Below, one piece after another: positions 54,691 to 64,000 of a stretch of 64,000 bases of DNA (positions are counted from its first letter, which is position 1; each line of letters opens with the position of its first letter). The stretch covers positions 1-64,000 of the forward strand of contig NW_025813853.1 in NCBI RefSeq assembly GCF_021917145.1, in the 5' to 3' direction. Origin of the DNA: Hypomesus transpacificus (taxonomy: Eukaryota > Chordata > Actinopteri > Osmeriformes > Osmeridae). A program made the position numbers and the translations under genes. Below the pieces are notes generated by a model. It was not told the origin of the DNA. It saw only the letters and a list, made by a program, of their open reading frames with translations, and did not search any database.

Positions 54691-55407
54691 ACATACTGTC
54701 TGTAGTAAGTGTAACACTGAACAACAAAAAAGCCTAAATCATTATGATGAATGGAGCACTAAAACCCGTGTGAGCATGGGGAGAACATGCCAATTCTACA
54801 CAGAAAGACCAGGGAGATAGTACGGTAGCCCTTAAGTGCAAAACACACCCACTGATATGAGTGCATCCCCCAAATGAAAACACTCCCCCGAAATACTATT
54901 CAACTCCCCCCAAATAAGATGGCTTGCTTACCTCCCCCAAATGGGAAACGACATTACACTAACTCAAACCGTAAAGGGGGGATACTAAACTTTCGTTGCT
55001 GAATGGATGCAGTAACTGACAAGAAATAAGAAATTGATCGACAGAAGTACAAAATGCAATAAACTGACAGAGTTACGCGCACCAGGACATTTGTTTGGCT
55101 ATCGAAGCATGTAGCAAGTAATAGGCTACTTAAGCAAAAGTATAAATTGCGTGTTAAACGTAGCTAAAAATCGAACTATCCTGATCCATCGCAAGCTCCC
55201 TTAAATTATATGAACATTGGAACTCCATAAGAACGCCCTGTCCCCCGTCGCTATCAACTTGCAACACACATTTGCCCACCTCGACTGCTACAGTAAGAAA
55301 CAAGTCCAAGTTCGCCTTATTAGTAATTTCAAGTTTGATGGTACAAATACATCCAAACACCCACGTCAGCATCCGCAAAACTGTCACAGTCATCACACTG
55401 TTCGTGT
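54691..55407. other. Intergenic DNA, nothing recognised
   Basis: Contains a repeated CCCCCAAAT-type word (54866-54942) but no gene or element boundary. Confidence 0.4.
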
Positions 55408-55713
55408 GTATGGAGGATTATAGGGGCCAAAACTAAATAAATAAATACTTGGATAAATAAATAATTATATAACACAAAGCTTAAATAAATGACACAAAAT
55501 ATATAAATGTTACATGTATTTGTGTGTGTGTGTATATATATATGTTTACGTTTTCATGTGTTTACATTTATTAATTTATACTTACATTTATTCATTTATA
55601 CTTACATTTATTTATTTATACTTACATTTATCCACGGTGAAACTTCCTGCAGCAAAATAAATCTCTCGTCCCCCCGTCACAGTCAGGGGGCGGGTCAAAG
55701 CCTCTGATTGGTG
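55408..55713 (+). repeat. Left arm of the foldback element
   Basis: Inverted partner of 56368-56711, with about three TACTTACATTTATT-type 20-bp units before the CCACGGTGAAAC junction. Few substitutions separate it from the right arm. Confidence 0.85.
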
Positions 55714-56049
55714 GTTCAACTTGAATCGACTGCTTTTGACTATTCCAAGGTGGCAGCACCTTGTGCGGATTCAATGAATGAAATATTGAATGCTACAGTG
55801 GTCGAAATGTTTGCGGAAGCTGAAGAGATGGAGGCACCTGCCAGTTCACTTTTTTTTTTACATCATATTGAGAGCTTCGCTGAAATTATAGGAATGATAT
55901 TGGCCCTAACTGACACAGATATCAATGAAAATGTGTTCACGATCCTCAGCGAGATGATACAGCATAGGGGTGGGCATATCGATCTTAAGACCGACAGTGG
56001 CCGGGTTGGGAAACCCGGCAACTATCGATACCAACGTTGGTATCAATAG
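55708..56049 (+). CDS. Uncharacterised open frame in the foldback loop
   Basis: A 113-codon frame starts at the inner edge of the left arm and runs into the MITE-like insert at 55965, so only about the first 85 residues belong to the older loop sequence. That part is acidic and hydrophobic (NEILNATVVEMFAEAEEMEA, then HHIESFAEIIGMILAL) and could form amphipathic helices. I do not recognise it. It could be a captured exon piece, a remnant of the element's own protein, or chance. The start near the arm is arbitrary. Confidence 0.2.
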   Translation: MVVQLESTAFDYSKVAAPCADSMNEILNATVVEMFAEAEEMEAPASSLFFLHHIESFAEIIGMILALTDTDINENVFTILSEMIQHRGGHIDLKTDSGRVGKPGNYRYQRWYQ

Positions 56050-56275
56050 CCTGATTGATAGCGTGATAAGATCGATACTTAAGTTTCATTCCAAACTGAG
56101 TACACAACTCCCTTTACATCATAGTGGTTGTGCAAACACCGTCTAACTTCGCTCAAACTCACTTTGCCCCTCCACTGCTTTTCTAAGCCCAAAGTATCGG
56201 TATTGGCAATACTGGCCCTGTATTTACTCATTGTTATCGGATCTATACCACATCGTGCAGTGTCGCACACCCCTA
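55965..56275. mobile_element. Hairpin-rich MITE-like insert in the foldback loop
   Basis: Ends are inverted TAGGGGTGGGC and (reversed) TAGGGGTGTGC. The interior carries a perfect 18-bp palindrome at 56027-56044 (GATACCAACGTTGGTATC), a CCGGGTT/AACCCGG hairpin at 56001-56018, and an outer ATCGATCTTA/TAAGATCGAT pair. No coding capacity. The ends look hAT-like, but the flanks do not give a convincing 8-bp duplication. Confidence 0.5.
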
Positions 56276-56367
56276 GCAGCTGTAGAGTGAGGCGATAGAG
56301 GATCCCTCTAGCTTGAAGAGAGCTTGATCGACTGGTTGAGCCTGCCTGGTGTGTAATACTGTTCATT

Positions 56368-56711
56368 CACCAATCAGAGGCTTTGACCCGCCCCCTGACT
56401 TGGTGACGGGGGGACGACAGATTTATTTTGCTGCAGGAAGTTTCACCGTGGATAAATGTAAGTATAAATACATAAATGTAAGTATAAATAAATAAATGTA
56501 AGTATAAATAAATACATGTAAGTATAAATGAATAAATGTAAGTATAAATTAATAAATGTAAACACATGAAAACGTAAACATATATATATATACACACAAA
56601 TACATGTAACATTTATATATTTTTTGTCATTTATTTAAGCTTTGTGTTATATAATTATTTATTTATCCAAGTATTTATTTATTTATTTTTGGCCCCTATA
56701 TTCCTCCATAC
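56368..56711 (-). repeat. Right arm of the foldback element
   Basis: Inverted partner of the left arm, with about five 20-bp units where the left has three, and otherwise only scattered differences. It ends about 530 bp before the cyb5b start codon. Confidence 0.85.
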
Positions 56712-57239
56712 GTGTGAGCCCCTCACGCTCACACAGCATATCTATGTCGTGCACAAGCATCCACTTTTTATCAATGGATGCAGTCTTGACTTAAATCGTC
56801 GCCTCTGGCATCCATGCGCAGCAAGCGCGCAACAGAACCATCCAGAACTACATAACGTCTCGTGATCATCATGTGACTAATAAGGTTATAAAACTGTGTA
56901 TTTTATTGGCTACTTGTAAAAGTCAACTTGCGTTCATTGGTAGATTTCCCTAGACTAATGTAATTGGTCAACGCAGCCTGTCTGCTGATTGATGAAACTG
57001 TATGCCGGTTGAAGGGAATGTAACTGTGGTTACAAGTGAGTAGCTTAAGTTAGCCTTTAACTGTTTAGCATTGCTACCCTTGGAAAGTGCTAAGATAGCT
57101 TCCCTCAGAAATTTAAATTAGTTATTTCTCATAAGCCCAAGAGACTTTTAAACGTTGGCGTTGACAACATAAGGACGCTCTGAGAACATCGTTTGCTTGC
57201 TTGTGAAGGAGGGATTATCTCTAGCCTAAACATTTCAGA
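56712..57239 (+). promoter_or_regulatory. cyb5b promoter and 5' UTR region
   Basis: Sequence between the foldback element and the cyb5b start. Inverted CCAAT words (ATTGG) occur near 56937 and 56960. No TATA box at a convincing distance and no CpG-rich core that I can define. The transcription start is unknown; assignment rests on position. Confidence 0.35.
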
Positions 57240-58917
57240 ATGGACGAGGAAATCAACGATAACACTATCAACCCAGCAGAAAATATTTCTTCTAATGACG
57301 AAAAGGCATCCTCAGACGACAGTGTGAAATACTACACCCTCGAAGACATAAGATCTCATAATACGTCCAAGAACACATGGCTTATCATCCATGAAAAGGT
57401 GTACGACATCACAAGTTTTCTAGAGGAGGTAAGATTGCTAGCATAGCTCGCAAGCTAAAGGGCCAGTCTACTTGCTGGAAGTGGAACACAGCTTGGATGT
57501 CTTCATTGCGTGTCCTGCAATTGATGTTCAGTTCCAGGAATTAGATGTAGAGTACATCTTATTTCAAATCTAGCCAATGGAGCTAGCTAGCTATGTGAAT
57601 GGGATTTTTGAACAGTCCGCGCTAGCTACAGGTTGTGTTCTAATTTTAATGTTTAGGCTACCTGGTAACTGTATACAAGTAACCCAGTGGTAGTTAAGTA
57701 CCTATTTGATCATTTAGGTTTGAATAAAGTTTTCCTAGGCAAGTATGTAAGCTAGCAACAGTAGCTAGTCAGTCGGTTAACGGAGGTCACGAAGCCAAAC
57801 GTTGCACAACGTGGAACTGGTTACATATCTGGTCTCAGAAGTGATACGACATTAGTGGAATGTGATCATATTTACAGAATAGTTCATGCAGTTTCATGTG
57901 TGATTTCAGCATCCAGGAGGAGAAGAAGTTTTGCTGGAGCAAGCGGGTGCAGACGCTACGGAGAGCTTTGAGGACGTTGGTCACTCGACAGATGCCAGGG
58001 AGATGCTTCTGCAATACTACCTTGGTGAACTTCATATGGTAGCCTACCTGGACTGGACTTTCAAATGGCATTGTTTTTCACCTTTGTGTATGGAAGCCCA
58101 TAGGGAACTATATTCAAATGATGATTATCATTTGGATATTTTCCATATTTGTGCTACCAGTGTTCGTTCTGTGCATATTATCTGGTTTATGTGGCATATT
58201 TACCTATTACTTTATTTGATCATTTTTCTTAACACTAATTTGGATAATTGAATATATGTAAGCCTAAATGTGATGGAAAGTAACATTTGTATCTCTTCCT
58301 CTTTACATGAACTGGTCATATCCATACATTGGGCATAGTTTGTTAAGATCTCTGTAGTATATGGTCAGTTAAAAATACCATATCTTGGTTTTCTAACTGA
58401 CCATTTAATTGAGTGTGTATTGATAGTTCTGGGCCAGGAACATAATGAAATGTTTGTTTGTTCTTTCTTATACTCTAACCCTTAGGATGATCGTATGAAG
58501 CAGTGCCCAAAGGTAAAGTGCCCCTTGATGATTATCTTCATCTTAAGCTACTCAGTAGTTTACATTCTAGGAATTGTATTGTATTACGATTGGATTACTA
58601 TTAACAATCATTTTCTTCAGTGTGATGTACAAATGCAACTACATAGCTCTACAAACAACTGTTTTCATCAATGTTGATCTTATTTTCCATAGGAAGAATA
58701 CATTTCATCTTCAGGAGAGTCCAGGTTAGTCATCTGTAATAAACCCATTCATGGAATTGTGGTTCACATAGACCTTTGCTATTTAACAGTTCACTTAATA
58801 TCTAATTGTGCCACTTCTCTCTACAGCTCTTGGACTGCATGGCTCATACCTGCCATGGCTGCTGCTGTTGTCGGCATCATGTATCGTTACTACTTGCTGG
58901 AACACAAGTCCTCATGA
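57240..58917 (+). CDS. cyb5b: Cytochrome b5 type B, outer mitochondrial membrane
   Basis: A haem protein that carries electrons to desaturases, P450s and the mARC amidoxime-reducing system at the outer mitochondrial membrane. Five exons with AG/GT borders: 57240-57428, 57910-58038, 58486-58512, 58693-58724, 58827-58917; joined length 155 residues, as usual for the family. The haem domain starts [20 protein letters not shown] and carries both axial-histidine motifs: HPGGEE opening exon 2, and [11 protein letters not shown]. Exons 3 and 4 are tiny (27 and 32 nt) and code the linker. Exon 5 codes the tail anchor ([15 protein letters not shown]) followed by [10 protein letters not shown]; basic residues after the membrane segment fit mitochondrial outer-membrane targeting and so CYB5B rather than microsomal CYB5A. 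The Met at 57240 gives the expected acidic N-terminus. Confidence 0.95.
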
Positions 58918-60463
58918 GCACTGCCATTGTTTTCTCATCATCTGTTTGGGGGCCTCCACATGTTTGACCAAATCCTCCTAACATTGAACACGCACACCTC
59001 AGAGAGGTCAATCTTACCAGTTGGAGCAATGGGGACGACCTATATACATCCACAATCTTTTAAGCTTTTTGTGTCTTGTTTTTGAATCTGAAATGTATGT
59101 GTGAGCTTTTTATTCACCAAGCCTTGGGTCATGATTCTTGTGTGGTGTTTGTTTACTTCCATAGTCATATGCAACTATTGTGGCCAAGATCTTCTGAATT
59201 CCACTTGTTTGTGCACACTTATCTCCATACTCGGTGACAACCTGAAGACAAGTACTGAACATGATTGTCATAGACAAGGTAGTACAATATGCGAGGACCT
59301 TGGCAAGTCATCTATATTAATTGAATATGAAGTATTCTGCTCTGCATTTTGTCAGAAATGTTGAATCTTCTGCTCTCCAGTTCTGCCTTCAGTGAGAATT
59401 ACGTTTGTCGATAACCCATATCGTTATTCCTTCCGTTATTTTAATTGTTAGATTCTTAGCCATATACTCTACAAAGGCACTTAGACAATGCACTGCCTTT
59501 TCATGTGTTGACAAGAAAGTATTGTCATTTATTATTTTAAAAGAAACGTACTCTTCCTCCCCTCTTTCTGTAGTTACTTTTAACATGTGTAAGTTTAAAG
59601 TATGTTGTATGGATGTAATTTAAAACTGGATGAGTAATGTTTTATTTTACACAGATTAAAGCATGTTGGTCTCCTATGCACATCATTTTCCAATGAAAAA
59701 AGATATCTTAACTAGCTGAAGTAAACACCTGAATAAATTGTTATGCCAGAATCTGAAAGCTTTTAATCATTATTAACAAATTCAATCTTTATTAACAAAT
59801 GTATTACTTTAAAGTTCTTGCTAAGATTACGCTTGTTTCACATAGCATTGTTCCATTATAATGAAAAAGCAAGTTTGATTATTTGTGCAGGTTGTTACTT
59901 TGTGTTGTACTTTGTGTTGGTAACAAGGTATTCAGTTTAACAGTGACAAACACTGGCATGTATGACAGATGTTGATGAATGATTTACTTGTGGGATTTGT
60001 TGTCGAACTGTGTGAATTTACCATAGTATTTGACACTATCAGACGATATTTCAGTCGTTCAAATTTCCTGCCAAGAAATTCTTAACATGTTTCAACTTGG
60101 GGCATCTATCACGGTTCACTGATTACAACAAATGGTGTTAATTAAGATGACAAATATGACTGATTAGAGTCCAATTATATTGAAATAACTTCGTTGTACA
60201 ACTGAAAAGCAATTTTGTAACCAGATAACCGTCTGTTTAAGGCTAAAACATTTTCACCAAACATGCTGCTATTTTAATATATAGGCTCTGTGTTGTGCTT
60301 TTTATTGTATGCAAACAATATTTTCTATATTCATGATTTATTTGCACTGTCATACATAATACATTGTGGATAACTATTAAAATATAAACGTTTCCAGGAA
60401 GCAGTTTGTCGTTTATATTTTTGAGATCGTATCTGAAATCAACTTTGAATTGGTGTCAATAAA
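58918..60463 (+). other. cyb5b 3' UTR and downstream sequence
   Basis: A/T-rich and gene-free. Candidate AATAAA signals are at 59732-59737 and 60458-60463, with another at 60614-60619. Which marks the transcript end is not decidable from sequence. Confidence 0.5.
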
Positions 60464-60839
60464 ATTGATATTTTTAAATGACTGTGACTCCTTTTCAAAT
60501 AGAACTAATGTCACAATGGCTTTCGTATATTTCTAGTTTTGGCAAGAAAGCAGTCAGAGCGGACACAGGGCAGTCCGTGTTATGTAGCCACACTGTTACG
60601 AAGAAACATTTGCAATAAAGTTTTATTGAATTTCCTATGCCATTGTGGGATTGCAATGGCCGCCTCTATAGCTGTAAACAAAAACGCGATATCTACAAAA
60701 GAAACCAATTCGTAATAGTTTAAATTCTTTCTAGTAGGTGATATAATTTTGTGACGTTTTAAACTAACAGGGATTTTAGCTGTTATTTAGATTGTTCATA
60801 TAAAGCCTGGTTTAGAAAAATAACTGCAGTGAGGGGGCG
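60464..60839. other. cyb5b-dhx38 intergenic spacer
   Basis: Short spacer that probably contains the dhx38 promoter. No TATA box or other firm element was identified. Confidence 0.4.
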
Positions 60840-60888
60840 TCAGGCCCTAACGTTAGCAAGCCTTCTGCACAGTCTAGGCAACAGAAAG
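60840..60888 (+). other. Candidate non-coding first exon of dhx38
   Basis: A good donor (ACAGAAAG then GTAAGC at 60889) lies 330 bases before the acceptor at 61215 (TTTCTAG) that precedes the dhx38 start codon, which suggests a short 5' UTR exon. The exon start is a guess; no transcript evidence. Confidence 0.35.
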
Positions 60889-61225
60889 GTAAGCCGACAA
60901 TGTTTTCTTTTATAGATTTAAGATCATATTTTCCGTGTAGCTTGATTCATACTTTTAGATACATTTATAATCTAACACTAGCACATTGTTTAAAGGTGCA
61001 ATCCTTGATTTTTCATAGCTGTGTGTGGATGAATGAAAGCTAGCTTGTTAGCTAACGCGTTATGCAAGTTTAATTCCATCAACTGAAGACGAGTTTTCAA
61101 TTGTGCTCAATTAACAAGTTACGTACAGGTCCACAAGCCCACCCATTGAGGATCAAAACAAAGTGATAATAGATTTTGACTTGATAAATAAATCGACTTC
61201 TTTAACCGTTTCTAGGATCTAGAAG

Positions 61226-63867
<2,642 letters not shown>

Positions 63868-64000
63868 TGAGATGCCATCACCCGCTGGAGGAAAAAAACG
63901 TTTCAAAAACGGACGAGAACTTGCAGACTCATGGAATGAGGATGGTGTTTAACTCGTCTTTCTCTGTGTGTGTGTGTGTCTGTGTGTGTGTGTGCGCGCG

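Larger units (their letters stand above)
55408..56711. mobile_element. Foldback element with long inverted arms
   Basis: Left arm 55408-55713 (306 bp) and right arm 56368-56711 (344 bp) are nearly identical inverted copies. Both contain, from the outside in: GTATGGAGGA, TATAGGGGCCAAAA, an AATA-rich part, GCTTAAATAAATGACA, a GTGTATATATA tract, 20-bp TACTTACATTTATT-like units, CCACGGTGAAACTTCCTGCA and GGGGGCGGGTCAAAGCC. The length difference is about two 20-bp units (three left, five right). The 654-bp centre holds an open frame and a MITE-like insert. Long subrepeat-bearing arms fit foldback-type DNA transposons. I found no transposase and no certain target duplication. Confidence 0.75.

Overview
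The window is animal nuclear DNA: interrupted genes with GT-AG introns, long intergenic stretches and many dispersed repeats. The repeat set (V-SINE-type SINEs with the LINE-derived tail, L2 and CR1/Rex1-like LINEs, Tc1/mariner, Harbinger and hAT relics, many CA, GA and CCCT tracts) points to a ray-finned (teleost) fish. The species cannot be fixed from sequence alone. All genes I can support lie on the + strand.

Layout. Positions 985-15429 hold fourteen coding exons of a copine, best matching CPNE7; only the N-terminal exon(s) lie upstream of the window. About 2.8 kb of probable 3' UTR follows. From about 18.2 to 43.6 kb I find no gene. That stretch carries a decayed Harbinger-like transposon with a SINE piece inside it, a compact hAT-type MITE with a near-perfect 8-bp target duplication, a 100-bp CCCT array, an L2-type LINE 3' end on the - strand, and a second L2-type LINE on the + strand broken by a reverse-oriented tRNA-derived SINE. 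A two-exon class A GPCR lies at 43617-44912; I do not recognise its family.

From 47 to 56.7 kb there is a repeat cluster: two related internally deleted Tc1-like relics on either side of a CR1/Rex1-like LINE, a G-rich minisatellite, a 17-bp minisatellite, a mariner-like relic with a SINE in it, and a 1.3-kb foldback element with 306/344-bp inverted arms. After it come cyb5b (57240-58917, complete, five exons) and the 5' part of dhx38 (61226-63840, eight coding exons, running off the right edge before the helicase core).

How the genes relate. They are independent single-copy genes, not a pathway: a calcium-dependent membrane-binding copine, an orphan receptor, outer-mitochondrial-membrane cytochrome b5, and a second-step splicing helicase. 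From general knowledge the human counterparts CPNE7, CYB5B and DHX38 are all on chromosome arm 16q, so the block looks like conserved synteny. I see no new multi-gene system. The oddest items are the foldback element with a reading frame in its loop, the shared-deletion Tc1-like copies, and the GPCR with a cysteine in place of the TM7 NPxxY proline.
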